A DNA stretch of 64,000 nucleotides from assembly GCA_905250125.1 (NCBI GenBank), contig CAJNOL010001118.1, forward strand, positions 1-64,000, in the 5' to 3' direction. Below the pieces are notes generated by a model, which worked only from the letters and a program-made list of their open reading frames with translations, ran no database searches and had not been told where the DNA came from. Both the position numbers and the translations under genes were made by a program. The first letter of the stretch is position 1. Every line of letters begins with the position of its first letter. Below are positions 34,700-48,281 of the stretch, in pieces. This DNA is from Rotaria sordida (lineage: Eukaryota > Rotifera > Eurotatoria > Philodinida > Philodinidae).

Positions 34700-36770
34700 C
34701 ATAGAAAAATTACGCCGATAATTGAATATTAACTGTAACCAGTTAAAGATAAATGTAATGAGGAACCATATGGTATGACGTATATGATTTTAGTTGAGAC
34801 GCCCCCATTGTTTAAGATGATTGTCTTCATTACTCCATAATCTGCTACGTGTTATTCATTATCATCCAACTAACAACAATGAAATATTGATTATATCTTT
34901 TAAGATCTCAATTTTATATTTCGTTTTATTGATATTATTTGTAATACAAATTTAAAATATTTTATTATTATAAACGATATTATCAATACATTATTCTATA
35001 TGAATAAGAACATCATCAATATGTGGTCTATTCTATTGAAGTTCACAAGCTAAATCATACATTCGATAGAATCTCATTCATTAGTGTAATAAAGATAATT
35101 ATGTATCAGATAGGTAGTACAATCTAATCAACTTCACTTTATGAATCATTTTTACGAAAAAAAAAAACTCTTCTTCACTGTGATTATAATAAATCAAAAT
35201 CAACATAAAATTGTCTAAATATATTCTGCATCTATTGGACAATAGTCAAAACTTGATTAACTAAACATTAATAATTAGTTAAAATTAATTTCCAGACGAA
35301 TAGTTCATCGTATTGTAAACAGAAAATAGATTGATTAGATTAAATTTATATTTATATTTTTCTTTCATAAGAATTTTAAACTATTGTCTATCATTAACGA
35401 ACGAATATTAATGAATCTTTTTTTTTTGTTTTTGTCGATGACGTAAAACTACTGTTAATCAATCAATATCTTGATGAGTTAATTACATCTTCAATAATTA
35501 TATGAAGTATGTGATTGATGTTTCTACGTCATAATAGGAACATAGCAAAGACATTTGATAAAGGTTGAAAGTTGATGTTTTTTGTCATTTGTCAATAAAA
35601 CAGGAGGAATGATATATATTATCATGAATTACTAGGTAGCAAAATATCATATTTTGTTTAGAGACAAAACAAAAGAATGTTTTTTCTTGTCTAGTCTAAC
35701 AAATATGCAGATTTTTGTTATAATGATACTATTTGATAAATGACATTGTATGCAATTGTTAGTTTCTTATGGTTGAAAATTTCTTAACAAAGATAATTTA
35801 ACTTAAGGTTAACAGTGAATGATGTTCGTAAATAGAAGTTCCTAATTATGATTCAAATTATTTCATGAGATTTAGAATAATTATTGACGAAAGACTTACA
35901 AAAATATTCGATGATTTATTGAGATATAGGAGAAAATCAAAGTCTCTAATACTATGAAATCTAAAATTTTTCTCATGATTCAACTAATTTCGAATGTAGG
36001 ATTTGATCATATGAATTAATTAATCCTTATAATTCTTGACCAACATAAGATAAGACAAGAGATATATGCAGTTGTCTTATTGAGTTAATATCTTTAGTAT
36101 CTGTAAACTATGTTTGTCTCTCAGCTGAAATATTAACTATTATCGTTTTTTAAAAAGAACATGAGTAAGGTAGAATGTTTATAATTTTTTAGCGGAAACA
36201 GATGTGGTTTTCAGCATTTGAAAGAGGACAGTTGAGGATACAGATCGATGTAAACATTAAAAAAATTTCCGGTGCTTTCCAGGCTAATTCTAACGAAGCT
36301 AAGTTGGGAAAATAGTCAGTTTGTCAAAAAAAAACTTTTTTTTAGTTGTTTTTTCGGCAGCCTAGGCCTATAAACAGTCTTCTTTCTAACGATGGAAAAA
36401 CCAAGTCTTTATCGCTTTCTATTCTCGAGATAGAGACACTTTGATGAATCTGTCCAATGAACGTTTGAATATAAATGTTTCAAGACATTAAAAAGTTAGA
36501 ACTCAAAGCTTGCAACACTTCTTCACTTTTATGACGCTCTGTATTGACGAGTTACTTGAAAAGAGCTTGTAATATTTTATTTTATAAAAAAATAACTTCT
36601 CAGAAAAATGCAAAACCAATATTTTAGAAAACAATACCATTCTTCTCCGTCTCCGATATCTGATTCGATACTTTCATCTTTCCATTCTAATTCAATTACT
36701 CGTTCTGCGTATTCATCGACATTTTGAAATATCTTTTCAAATTTTTTGTACGTGATGAAAATAACTATCT
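34700..36770. other. Intergenic, AT-rich, nothing recognised
   Basis: Two kilobases without a supported frame, RNA gene or repeat on either strand. Confidence 0.4.
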
Positions 36771-36771
36771 T

Positions 36772-36833
36772 GAGGATGTGTGGATGTGTTTAGTTGACTG
36801 CAATGCTTAAACCATACATCCACACTTACATCC
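36772..36833. repeat. Telomere-like foldback patch
   Basis: GAGGATGTGTGGATGTGTTTA, an AT-rich spacer, then TAAACCATACATCCACAC and TTACATCC. It is a near-perfect stem of about 20 bp. Confidence 0.6.
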
Positions 36834-36944
36834 TTTTTCATGTTCATAATATATCGATTACAATTTTTTCTATTTTATTGAACAAAAACCATACGAATAA
36901 ACTTAATGATTATTAGTTTGTTAGAATTTTGATAAAGTTAGAGT

Positions 36945-37165
36945 ATTGAAACCGGAACTGTGGTTTTGGCTTCAGTTGTTAAAAATGAGAAAAAAATGGT
37001 TCCAATTCGATTTCACAAACATTACGTGGGAGTGAAACCGTTAAATCATCAGATGGATATGAAAATCTCAAAATAGATTTAAAATTTTCATATCAATCTG
37101 ATAATTTAAAGGTTCCGGTTCGGTTCTCGGTTCCAGTTTTTTTTTGGTACCGCCGAACTGTACTC
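36945..37165. repeat. Imperfect palindrome with ACCGGAAC / GGTTCCGGTT ends
   Basis: TTGAAACCGGAACTG at the left and GGTTCCGGTTCGG near 37112 at the right bracket an inner inverted pair (CAGATGGATATGAAAATCTC and complement of TTTTCATATCAATCTG). It recalls the GC-rich ends of the hAT-like element at 25600 and may be a diverged relative. No target duplication was found. Confidence 0.4.
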
Positions 37166-37352
37166 ATAAGGATTATCATATAGCAAATTTTAATACACAT
37201 AAGCATCTGTGAAAAATATATCTGATAATTAGGAAAGAAAATTCTTACACATATTATTCAAACTGTAAAGTTGTGAATGTTACTCGTTTAAAATCAATCA
37301 TTATTTTATTTCAGTTTATTTTTGTAGAACAAAAAAAGTTTCATTATACAAT

Positions 37353-37362
37353 NNNNNNNNNN
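37353..37362. other. Assembly gap (10 N)
   Basis: Ten N lie inside or just before the first visible exon of the phospholipase gene, so its N-terminus is unresolved. Confidence 0.95.
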
Positions 37363-39468
37363 AATTCAACAACAAAAAAAACATCAAATTTAGATGGTAT
37401 TGATATAAAAATACCAGGTTTTGGTGAAACATCAACAATTGAATATTTTGATTCATCGGGTTATTCATTTTCATCTTATTTTGCATCTATTATAAGAAGA
37501 CTTGTTACACTTGGTTATAAACGAGGACTTAATCTACGTGGTGCACCGTAAGAATTTATTTTAAATTAAATTACTAAAAATAAATTTATTCTATAAATGT
37601 AGATATGATTTTCGACGAGGTCTTGATGAACAAGATAATTTTTTAATAAATTTAACACAACTTGTTATAGATACTTATGAAAAAAATAATCAAACTAAAA
37701 TTATATTTATAACACATAGTATGGGAGGTTAGTTAATTATTTTTGTGAAAATAATTTTGATAATTATAAATAATAATAATAAAAAAAAAAATTAATTTAG
37801 GTCTATTTGCATTATATTGGCTTCATCAACAAACGAATAGTTTTAAAGAAAAATATATTCATTCAATGATTAATATTGGTACACCATGGGGTGGTGCTAT
37901 AAAAGCTCTTCGTTTAATGGCTAGTGGTGATAATATTGATGTAAAATATAAACATTATTTTCTTCATCAGATAGTATTAGAAAATGTCTAGACTAGAGAA
38001 AATCTAAATTTCGAATTTCAATCCGATGAACTTGTCTACATAGTCTCGAGAATACCATATAAATGAACGATCCTTCTTGTTAGTTAGTACGTTTATTAAA
38101 TCCGATTTTGAAAATCTGTAGCAGAAAACTCAAACTACGATTATTTTATTCTATATAGATTTTCTTAATAATGACACTTATTTCTTATTCCAGAGGTGCT
38201 TAGAATATGGACTCTTAACACCATTGAATATAGTCAGTTTTCGATCAATCTAACTAACGAAAAAAAGTCCCAAAAAATTTTGTTTTGCGTTTTTCTTGAA
38301 ATTAACTTTTTAAGGAAAAAAAACACGATTTTTGATAGTGTCTTCAATATATTTTGCTTCTCCTGAGCTGTAGAAATAATATTTTTCAAAAGAAAAAAAA
38401 AGACACTCCGATAAATTTTTACGAGGGGAAGAGGAACTTCTACCAATTTTTGAGTCTATAATAACTTTCGCTGTATTCATCGAGACCTATGTGTACTGAA
38501 AGTTTCATAATTTCAATTCAAAAGCTTTTTAGCATCCGGAAAGATTTTCCTGTCAGTATATTAGAAATAGGCAGGGTTACCATACCCTATCCGACTCTGT
38601 CGGCCAAGATAGAGTAATGATAAGAATCTAGTCAAGTAAAGCAATACGAAAATTAACAAAATCATAATACCGATATGTTATCATTCGATTCTTCGACCAT
38701 AATTTCTGAGCGATGGCAATTATTGTAACGGATCGAAGAAAAAGAAACAGGATGCTATTTTATTATTCATCATTTTCAGAGTGTTCCAAACTAGACTGTG
38801 ATTAAGAGAAAATGAGAAATAAATTTCGTAGTGGTACATTTTTTTCAGAGAAGTTATACGTTCGCGACGTGACATTAAAAAGAGTGTCATCAGTAACAGG
38901 TTAAGATCTTCATGAATAGTTTTTTTTGTTTTTATTTAATCATTCATTTTAGGTTTATGTTGTTTCACCAATTCGTGTTCGTCCTTATCAACGTTCTGCA
39001 CCATCAACTGCATTTGTTATGCCAAGTATTAATTTTTGGACAAAAGATGAAGTTGTTATTGTTACACCAATACGTAATTATACAGTTTATCAATATAAAG
39101 ATTTTTTTAATGATATAAAATATCCAATTGGTTATGAATATTGGCTTAATAATAAAAATTTATTAGATGAATTAAAACCACCTGATATTGAATTACATGA
39201 AATATATAGTACACATATACCTACACCCGGTGTACTTTTATATAATAATCATTCATTTCCAGATTTACAACCAATTGTTTTACCTGATGATGGTGATGGA
39301 ACAGTAAATCTAAGAAGTTTACTTGGATTTAAAAATTGGAAAAATAAACAAAAACAAAATATTCATACATTAGAATTACCTGGTGTTGAACATTTAGCTA
39401 TTTTAAGACATCCAATGACAGTTAATTATGTTGTACAAGTACTTACCGGTCAATTTGATAAAAAATAA
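37363..39468 (+). CDS. PLA2G15: Lysosomal phospholipase A2 (PLA2G15/LCAT family), N-terminus missing
   Basis: Visible exons 37363-37547, 37603-37727, 37801-37940 and 38953-39468 join in phase to about 322 aa ending TAA. The order follows PLA2G15: IKIPGFGETSTIEYFD, GYKRGLNLRGAPYDFRRG, then the nucleophile elbow IIFITHSMGGLFALYW (GxSxG-like HSMGG), INIGTPWGGAIKALRLMASG, and PYQRSAPS. The catalytic Asp lies in DDGDGTVNLRSLL and the catalytic His in GVEHLAILRHP. The enzyme is a lysosomal phospholipase/transacylase; the signal peptide and early residues lie in or before the 10-N gap. Intron 3 is about 1 kb, the others 55-75 bp. The acceptor before base 37363 cannot be fixed because the gap breaks phase. 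Confidence 0.9.
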
Positions 39469-40807
39469 ATGTTTTTTTTTTTTGTATTTTATTTCTGTAT
39501 ATATACCCCACAGATATTTTTATACTCGCTGATTGTTATTGATATTTATTTATTTTTATAAGATCTGAATTATTGTTTTATATTAACAAATTATTTGTTA
39601 TCAATAAAATAGTCAAAGCAATATAGCTAAATATTTATATACCTTTATTTTATTTTTGACATAGAATTAAGAATTTTTTTAATATCTATCTGATGATTTA
39701 TTGGTTTCAATTTTTGAAGAATCATCAAACTCTACTTGAAGAATGAATAATAGTGTGAAACAATTTACTGAGTATGTAATCACTAACAAACCTTCGTTGA
39801 TAAAGATGTACAATCGAACCGAGTCGTACTAGTTCGTTGTCGATCTCTAGTGCTTTAGTTATAAAAATTTACAATGAATTATTTAATTATAACTCAAGAG
39901 AGATGATGATTTGCTCGTTTTATTGTTATTGCACAAGAATTAACGTATAAGTTCGACATGACAATGACATTTATCAGAGGAGCAAATATGATATGCTATT
40001 ACGTAGTAAAGGCAATGATAAATGTCCAAGTGATTGTACGTGACAAGTATAAATTACTATTTTTTTGTTTCTATTTTTGATATTTGTCATTCATAATCTT
40101 CAAATCACATTGATATTTACTAAACGAATAAAAAGATTAATTATTTAATTTTTGCTTAAGACCAGCCCCCGCTCAAAAATCGATCTCAGCTCAGAAATAT
40201 CTAAACTGCATGAAACTTTCAGGATATGTTGGAATTGATGAGTGATGGTTATGGTAAAATTTTCAGCCCTATATCATGACGTTTGACAGAGATATTCACC
40301 AAACAAGGGTCAAAAATAGCTCTATCGTAGCGCCAAGATTTCTCCCCCTTTTTTTAAACTCTTACTTTTTAAGTGAAGAAACGAGATGACAACTTTACTG
40401 ACTCAAAAACCTCCTAAAAAAATGGCGCTGTTTTTTATAGAGGTGTTTTCTTATATGATAATAAAAAGAACCACGAGAAGGACTAGCCCTAGACATGAGC
40501 TTTCAAACAAAGAAAAAGTATATTTGACTTTATTTTTTACTATGATAGAGTTCTGTTGGCGTTACGTCATTGAACCCAGAAATGGCTTGTTTTTCGAATA
40601 AGGGGTGACGACAATCTTTCAAAATTTTGGGAAAAAAAGAGATGCCAAATAAAAATTTTGTGTCGCGTATGAAAAGGCAGATGATGGAGCTATTATTTCT
40701 CCATGAATTTATCTCAGTTTCGATGATTCTGGCGAAAAGGAAAAGCCTTAACAAGAAATAATTTTTTTAAACTTCTCAATTTTTATTTATTTAACAATAG
40801 AAATATT
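39469..40807. other. Region between convergent genes, nothing recognised
   Basis: The phospholipase gene (plus) and EEF2KMT (minus) converge here. The frame at 40386-40601 shows no family features. Confidence 0.4.
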
Positions 40808-42333
40808 TTAAGACGAAAAAGTAAGTTGAAGAATTTCAATAGATTGAACAATATCTCTATCAATAGAACAAATATTCAAAGATGATTGATCTAAAAAAAC
40901 AACAAATCCATAATCTTTTTTTTCTTTTTGTAAAATCCAAATATCATACTTAATGCTTGTCGGAATTGATTATATGTTGATTCATTACGAATAGTATTTG
41001 CAATATAAGCAGAACATTGTTTATTTATTTGTAAAAGAATTTTAATTACTTTTACTAAACTTTCAATTACTGATGGATCATAAATAACATCTGATTGAAA
41101 AGAAAATATTAATCATACGATATATATATATATATAATGATATATTCAATTACCTGTAGCTAAAATAAAATCAAAATAATCTTGTTTATTTTCATCTATT
41201 GAATATTGATTCCAATCTAATTCTTCAATTTTAATTTGTTTCTAAATAGAATAAATTATAAATATAGCATTTTTCTATTATTCATATTAAATTACATTAA
41301 ACTGATCATCGGAAAAATTAAGTAAAATATTTTGTCGTAATAAATTTAAAATCATTGGAGAATAATCAGTAAATGTATATGATAAAATTTTATCTGAATA
41401 TTTTAATAAAGCTGAACCAAGTAGACCTGATCCAGCACCTAGTTCAATTATACGTCTATAAAACAAAAAAAAAGTCAATAAAAATTATCAAATAATACTT
41501 TCTATAATAAATACTTATTTTCTAGAAGATATATTCTTTTCATTAGATAATCACCAAGATATATCGATGCAGGCCAATTCGAAAGACCAGTAAGACCATG
41601 ACTTAGTAATGCTGTACTTTGTCGATGAATAACACATTGATTATTATCCTAATTTTGTTTTTGTTACACAATGACAAATATGGATTTAAAATTTACATCT
41701 TACGCACAAGAATATATATCGTATGACACCAATCTTGTTCACATGATCCTCGACTTGCTAGATCAACTATTATATCATACCATTGACTATTTACTTCAGT
41801 ATTATTATGTTTTTCGAGCTAAATTTAAAAAAAAATCTCGGATTGATATAATAGAAAAAAGAGAAACGCATTTTATTCCATTTATTATGTACTATCCGTT
41901 ATATGAGCAATCATAAAAAGTACCTTAAGATTCGAGTATTTCTGAAACTTGTTGACTTTTTTCTTAGTATATCTTCAGACCTTCATTTTTTGAATATTTT
42001 CTTCCCTACCATAGCTAAGCTTAAAGTTCTTTCTCTTGCTTAGATATTATCAAACAATCTTACCCATCCAATAATTGTTTTAATAAATGTTTCTCGATAT
42101 TTAAGACGAAGAGACCAAGAAGTAAATAATGGATTATCGAATGTTTGATTAAGTAAATAATTTTGAAATTCTTCTATAGTATCATTAAATTCTAAATACC
42201 ATTTCTTTCAAAAATAAAAATAAAAAGAAACATTATTAATAAATATAACTCTTCATCAACTAACTTCGAGTATATCAGATGTTATTTTAATACCTCTTCC
42301 ATAAAATGCTGCTGGTGTATCATGAATAAACAT
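40808..42333 (-). CDS. EEF2KMT: eEF2 lysine methyltransferase (EEF2KMT/FAM86)
   Basis: Exons on the minus strand: 42333-42265 (possible first), 42204-42064, 41818-41708, 41648-41515, 41455-41296, 41241-41154 and 41090-40808. Recognisable parts are DTIEEFQNYLLNQ, NPLFTSWSLRLKYRETF, the family block HRQSTALLSHGLTGLSNWPA, the SAM motif RIIELGAGSGLLGSALL, IEELDWNQY and the substrate-side motif LATDVIYDPS. FAM86 enzymes methylate eEF2 on a lysine in the cytosol. Two oddities: the donor after exon 41818-41708 appears to be GTGCGT (it alone restores phase and family length). In the last exon the frame seems to shift by one base near 40950-40975, the tail DYGFVVFLDQSSLNICSI being in another frame from QFRQALS. 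A sequencing indel or real damage could explain that. The first exon is uncertain; its ATG directly follows TTTTTCAG. Confidence 0.85.
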
Positions 42334-42339
42334 CTGAAA

Positions 42340-43060
42340 AATATAAATCTAAATAATAATAAATTTTCTTATTATCATTCAATATTTCATCGAAAATTAG
42401 CATTATTTATTAAATTCTTATAATACAATTCGTTGACAAAAATTCATATAAAGTGAAATCCATTTCAATTACAAAAAGAAATAAAAATTAATTATTACCT
42501 TCCAAAAATATGTCGTTCTAAGGTATCATCAATCAAATGCTCACTAATTTTTTTCACTTTGATACAGTGTTCAAATCATATCAATCGTTGATTTATATTT
42601 AAACTAGTCCTTTACATTGCAGACAATGAATAATTAATCGATAGGTTCGAATTTTGTCCCAAGTTCCTCTCATTAAAATTCTTATTTCTGTGTATATTTG
42701 ATACACTTCATAGTATTTAGTGCTGTGCATTTTTATTAAAAATTACTTATCAATAGTACGCATTTAAGGTATGGATGAATAGAAGATTCACGCCTGCTCC
42801 CATCAGAGGGACATAGATATAGGCAAAATAGTCCCGATCCTGGCGAGGCCAAGTCTAACACTTTTTTCATTGGGAGCAATATCTTTTATGGTCATGTAAA
42901 ACTTGCGTCGAAATCCTATTCTCATGACTTATGTGTTCTAAAAGTTTATGTGAAAGTTATTGAGTAACAATCATTTCAATATTTGCTATTACAATTTTGG
43001 TAATAAAATTAATCCTTTTTCTTGTCGTAAACAACAGAATAGGCATGTTCCATCAAAAAC
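42340..43060. other. Intergenic upstream of EEF2KMT
   Basis: A short minus-strand stretch (about 42495-42545; ISEHLIDDTLERHIFG, followed by GTAATA) looks exon-like but does not join the EEF2KMT exons in phase. Nothing else is recognised. Confidence 0.35.
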
Positions 43061-43062
43061 CT

Positions 43063-43615
43063 AACTCGATAAGGGTACATTTAATTTTGACGTTATCTAG
43101 AACTTAAGGATTTTAGGCCATACTCTTTCTTTTGTCTAGCGAACATTTTTGTCCAAAATTCTGGGAAGCAGGTTTTCGGGCCACTGGTCGCAGAAGTTTC
43201 TTGCTTCAACAGTCTACAATGATAGAGCAATTAATTCTTCACAAAATGAGATGTCTCCGAGCTCTCTACGATGTTTTTTGATCGAGTCATATCAATTTTA
43301 GTGAAAGGCAAAAGCCAATTTTTCGTTTTTTCTCAGAGGAAATTGTAGAAAAAAACAGCTTTGGCTCTTCACTAGAATTGACGTAACTCGACCAAAAAAA
43401 CATCGTAGAGGACTCGAAAACATCTCATTTTGTGAAGAATTGATTGCTCTATCATTACAGACTGTTAAAACAAAAAACCATTCGCGACTATTGGCCCAAA
43501 AGTCAAGGATTTCTATAAAACCTTCTTTCGAGCATTTTGGACAAAAATGTTCGCTCGACAAAAGAAAAAGCATGGTCTAAAATCCTTAAGCTCAAGATAA
43601 CGCTACATTCGGTCA
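43063..43615. repeat. Foldback element, arms about 260 bp
   Basis: The left arm (43063-43320) and right arm (about 43355-43615) are mirror copies sharing GAACTTAAGGATTTTAG, GCGAACATTTTTGTCCAAAA, GATAGAGCAAT and TTCTTCACAAAATGAGATGT. The arms are imperfect. No transposase frame is present; the short frames inside are shadows of the repeat. Confidence 0.7.
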
Positions 43616-43619
43616 AAAC

Positions 43620-44061
43620 CGAAAAACGTTACCAGAGACCAACTTACGAATTGAACACACAAACGTATAGAATAGACGAAATACTATTGAATCAAAAAAA
43701 AACAAAAAGTAATGAATCTTCAAGAGAGTAGATACTAGAGATCATATCTGATACCTCGAGCTCATTACTACTGCTTGAAAACAATATCGCATTTTTCGCT
43801 TATTGCTAAGCACAAAACCAAGACCGGAACAAAAAATGATTGATCCCACTGATTATTAGAGAAGCATCACTTGGCAGTTCTATTGAGTACTTCACTTTTT
43901 GCATACAAGTAATAGTTATCTCAAAAGACCACATCACATTGCTCAACGCTCTGTCGTTCTGCTCTGCACTACGTGTTATTGAAAATGTAAGCTGCTAAGT
44001 TAAACAGAGTGTATTGACTTTTTATAGGATTTTTTGTTTTATTTTTAAACAAAACAAAAAT
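43620..44061. other. Intergenic 3' of MTERF3
   Basis: No feature recognised. The MTERF3 transcript end should lie here. Confidence 0.35.
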
Positions 44062-46271
44062 TTACAATGTTTTAATAAAATTTAAATAATGTTGTATAGA
44101 TGTTTTTGTAACATATTGACAAAAAAGATCATTTGTTTTTAAACAAAGATCTTTTAATGAAATAAAATTTGGTTTTGTTGGATCAAATTGTTGACGTTTT
44201 AAATATTTTAAATATAAACAACGTATACGTAATTGTTGAAAACTTTGTTTAAGTATAGGTGGATAATCAATTAAACGTTGTCGTGTTATATTCATTTCAT
44301 TATAAAGAAAATCAAAATTTAATTCAATTAATTTATAATCATATATAAATAATTTTGGATATTGATGAAATAATTTTTGTAATTCATTATGTTCAAAACC
44401 TAAAAGTTTATTCATATTAAAATATGTATTACTAATATCTTGTAATGGTAAAGTAAGAAGTTTAGGTGAACGTATAATAAATTCATTTATATTATTATGA
44501 TTTAAATGAAATTTTTTTATAAACCAATTTAATTTTGTTTCAATCATTTTTGTACTTAAATTTAATAAGAATGGTGCACGAATAACTATATCACGAATAT
44601 TTTCTTGATTAAAACCTTTACTTTCAAGATAATTTATACGTACACGTAAATCATCAAGATTTTCTTTAAATATCCATGGATTATAACTAAGATATTGAGT
44701 AAGATCTTTATTTTTAATACCTAATTCATTAAGAAAAACAAGATGTTGAATACAATCACGTTCAAAATTAAGTGTTAAAATATATTTTGCTTTTGAATTT
44801 GGTTGATTCCAACGATAAACATCAACACCCATTTCAATAAAACGTTTTAATGTTGATGATTCATTAATTAAATAAGCTAAATCAAATGTAAATGGACGAA
44901 GTGATGGATACATTTCATTAATATAAAGTTCAAGAGATTGATGAATATCTTCATCTGTATATAGATCACGTAAATCAGGTTGAATTAATACTTCAAGTGG
45001 AATATTTAAACTAAAATAAAGAGAATCTCTATGATTTTTAGATATACAAGTAATTGATACATTTTACGAATACTAATAATAGTATTATTATCGCAAATCG
45101 TGTTACAACAAAATTTACATATGAGAAAGATTATTGTTACTAACTGAAGTTGTAATGTTTCATGTATCTTTTTTCACAAGCAAACAGAAATTTGATATTC
45201 AGTCATTCTTTGCTTCTTTCTATAGAGTCTTGTAAAAGTTTAACAATGAAATAATTATGATTGACAGATTTATTCTTGTTTCATGTTATTAATAAAAGCT
45301 GTAGCAATTCTCCTATAAAACTCTCAGGGCAATTTTTCGAACCACATCAAGGAAAGTATTTTTATTAGTTCAATAAGTTGCAGCTAGTTACTTTCTGATA
45401 AAAAACTAGGAATCATTAACTATCATTACATTACCGATATCGAAATTTTGCGAATTTTACCATACACATTCAAATATGCTGAATCAATTTATTTGATTAA
45501 GTATCTAACAAGTCATCAATCATTTTTCAAGCTTCAAAATGATTCTCTCAATAGTAACATGACTCAAATCAGTTGATACTTGCTTTATATAAAATTGTAA
45601 TATAAGAATCATTATCATTGAAATAAGGATTCTATTTAGTAATTACAGACTTACGAGATGATAGTTAATCTTCGATGTCTTCTAAACTTTCAGAAAAATA
45701 ATCTCAATCATTTCTGAACTGTACTGAAAGATAGAAAATCAAAGACAATAATAGAAATCAAATTAAAGTGAAATGGGCATTCTAATATAGGAAGGAAAAT
45801 TTTATTGTGATGTCTTATTCTTGATTTATGTATATAGTGCTGTTTGTGAGATATCTGATTAACTCACGTTTCAGTTTTTTTGTTCAATGAAATAGCAGTT
45901 GTACTTGGTTTTTCAGTATGATGAGTTGTTAATGATGAAGAAAAAGCTTTTTTATCTGTTCCAAGTATTGTTAAATTATCTTTTTCTTCAGCAAATATAT
46001 CATTTTCATCATCATCTATAGATTTTTTTGAATGTAATCGATTAATATTATATTTATTAAATCGAGATTTTTTAATATCTAGATCTTCTTCTTTATTTTT
46101 ATTTTGTTGTAATCGATTTTTAAAATTTGATGAACGTTCAAATTGACGATGTTGATTATTAATTTCATTTATATTTTTTTGTTGTTGTCGATTTAATATA
46201 GTTGTTAATGAAAATAAACGACGATTATTAATCGTAATGAAATAAATTGATGAAATTGTTCGTTTTAACAT
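44062..46271 (-). CDS. MTERF3: Mitochondrial transcription termination factor 3, two exons, 450 aa
   Basis: Exon 1 is 46271-45868 and exon 2 is 45010-44062, joined in phase across an 857-bp intron (donor GTGAGT, acceptor TTTATTTTAG). The total of 451 codons with stop is near human MTERF3 (417 aa). The N-terminus (MLKRTISSIYFITINNRRLF) is basic and lacks acids, a typical mitochondrial presequence. After a polar, low-complexity linker, the mTERF repeats follow: FIEMGVDVYRW, LGIKNKDLTQYLSYNPWIF, NYLESKGFNQENIRDIVIRA, PFLLNLS, RSPKLLTLP, LLGFEHNELQKLFHQYPKLF. The end PNFISLKDLCL ... HYLNFIKTL matches the MTERF3 C-terminus. MTERF3 acts in mitochondrial ribosome assembly and transcription. No damage is seen. 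Confidence 0.92.
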
Positions 46272-48281
46272 CTAAAAATAATATTACTTTTCTAAAAATT
46301 AATATTACTGTAAATTTTTAAAAAATCAATCATTGCATATTTTCAAAACCAATCAACAAACAACATAAATTAATCCAATAGGAATTGAATATTATAATTA
46401 AAGAGGGTAGTATATGCTGAAGAAAATATTTGTTACTTTAACAAGGTTCGAACTTGAACATCAAGAAAGTTGAGTCTATCATTGAAAAGAGAACATTTGA
46501 TAGTATTCGAAATGGAAGTGTTTCTATTTCTGACTTAGCATTGAGTGTTATAAATACGAGGAATTCTTCATCAGATACGTAGTACTCTTTCAACATATGA
46601 TCTTTCGTACAAATCAAGATAAAAACTTGCTAATATTACTAATTTTCACAACAAAAACCGATTCGTCTACGATGAAAATCAACAAATACCATCGAACGCA
46701 TATTGCATTACGGAATTTTGTGATTTTTTTAGGTGATTAAGCACGTTTATTTCTCGAGTTGAAAATTTTTTTTTGTTTCGTTGGATTCTAGTGAAGACTC
46801 CATCCCAATCTTGAAGAATTTTTCTATTTCTCCAGTAGAGTTCCGGCGGGTTTTTTTTTATCATCAATCTTCTACTTCAAATTCCGGTTAACTACACAAA
46901 AGATCTCATAATCGATCCCGTTCGAATCCTGGCAACTTCGAATAATCCCTGCATCGATCATTGTTGTCAGCTGACAACTTCTGAAAAGTTTTCTTAGGCT
47001 TTGAAATGGAGAACATAGTGATAAGAAACATATTCTGACTGTCGAAAGTTTTCAAGTATTATGCATTGTTAGCATGGTTTTTTTTTTTCGTCTACTATTT
47101 CATATACAAGCAAATTTTTCTTTATTGCAAAACGTTCTTTTCTATCTTCATCAAGATTTCTCAATTCTAAAATTATCGAAATAAAAACTTAATTATACAT
47201 AAAACAATATATACAAAGACTTTGCCATACAAATAAATGAATATAAATTCTAATTATAACTAATACATTTAGATCATATTCTCGATAATCCTTCATTGTT
47301 TAATGGACAGATAGATTAACTTGTACATATTTGTTTTCACACCTTAATACATATGTTCAAATCGTTATATAAATTAAAAGAGGATAGAACAAAGAAAAAA
47401 AAAAACATCAAACTATACGATGATATATTTCTTTTTTTTCTTTGTTTGATTACAATAGCATATATCAAGGGATTGAGAATAGACAGCATTCTAATATATA
47501 TTGATTACATGAACTATTTTCTAGGGAGAAAATAAAAAATGATCAATTATTGAACGTATTCAATGATTCATATGAGAGTTTTAACATTCATTCTAAATTT
47601 CTTAGGATGATGATATTCATCTTATCATTCATAGAAAGAAAAAAAAACCACATATCAATATATATAATTTCAAATGTTGACTCACATAGTACAATATAAA
47701 ATATATTTCCGAATTCGAATTTTGTATAAAAATTCTTGATATTCTATTTATTACAAAAAAATTGTATTAAATTCTTTTTTTCAACTATTAAACATTTGCA
47801 CTTATTGATCTAAACAATATTTAATTATTCATGTCGAAGGTCAACTCGTTAACCCGGTGACCTTTCTATATATGTATTGGACGGACGTTTCCATCTGACC
47901 TCGCACGTTCTTTCTATTCTTTTCTGTTTTTAGATATAGTGAAAAATACGATACACAATACCACAAAAAAAAACAAATGTTATCAATTTACCATTAATCC
48001 GATGAATATAAATCTTTTCTAATATTTATTCATATAATCTCTTTTGTTTTTATTCGAAAAATATAATATTGATTCTTGCTTGCTTTTTCTCTCTCTCTCT
48101 CTCTTTACATTCATCCATACTGACATTTTGAATCATTTGTATAAGTGTACATTCTCTCTTTTATTCATTCGCTAAAAAAAAAAACAAAAAGCGATTGATA
48201 TTTTAAAAATGATGACATATATTGTGCTTATTTTGTTATCATTCTAGATCAACATTACTATTATTATTATTATTCTAGGCA
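46272..48281. other. Intergenic between divergent genes, AT-rich
   Basis: Holds the 5' flanks of MTERF3 (minus) and the first Ly6 gene (plus). A (CT)n tract lies at about 48090-48105, and an AGGTCA...TGACCT inverted pair at 47837-47862. No coding frame is supported. Confidence 0.4.

Noticed and set aside
46435-46475. B-box-like GTTCGAACC on the minus strand
   Set aside because: No anticodon arm or A-box at the right distance.
46880-46945. Possible tRNA on the plus strand (CTCATAA loop and GTTCGAATCC box)
   Set aside because: The stems do not pair and no acceptor match was found; probably chance or a very old tRNA-derived repeat.
47837-47862. AGGTCA...TGACCT inverted half-sites (nuclear-receptor-like)
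   Set aside because: A single 6-bp inverted pair with a long spacer is expected by chance and cannot be tied to a promoter.
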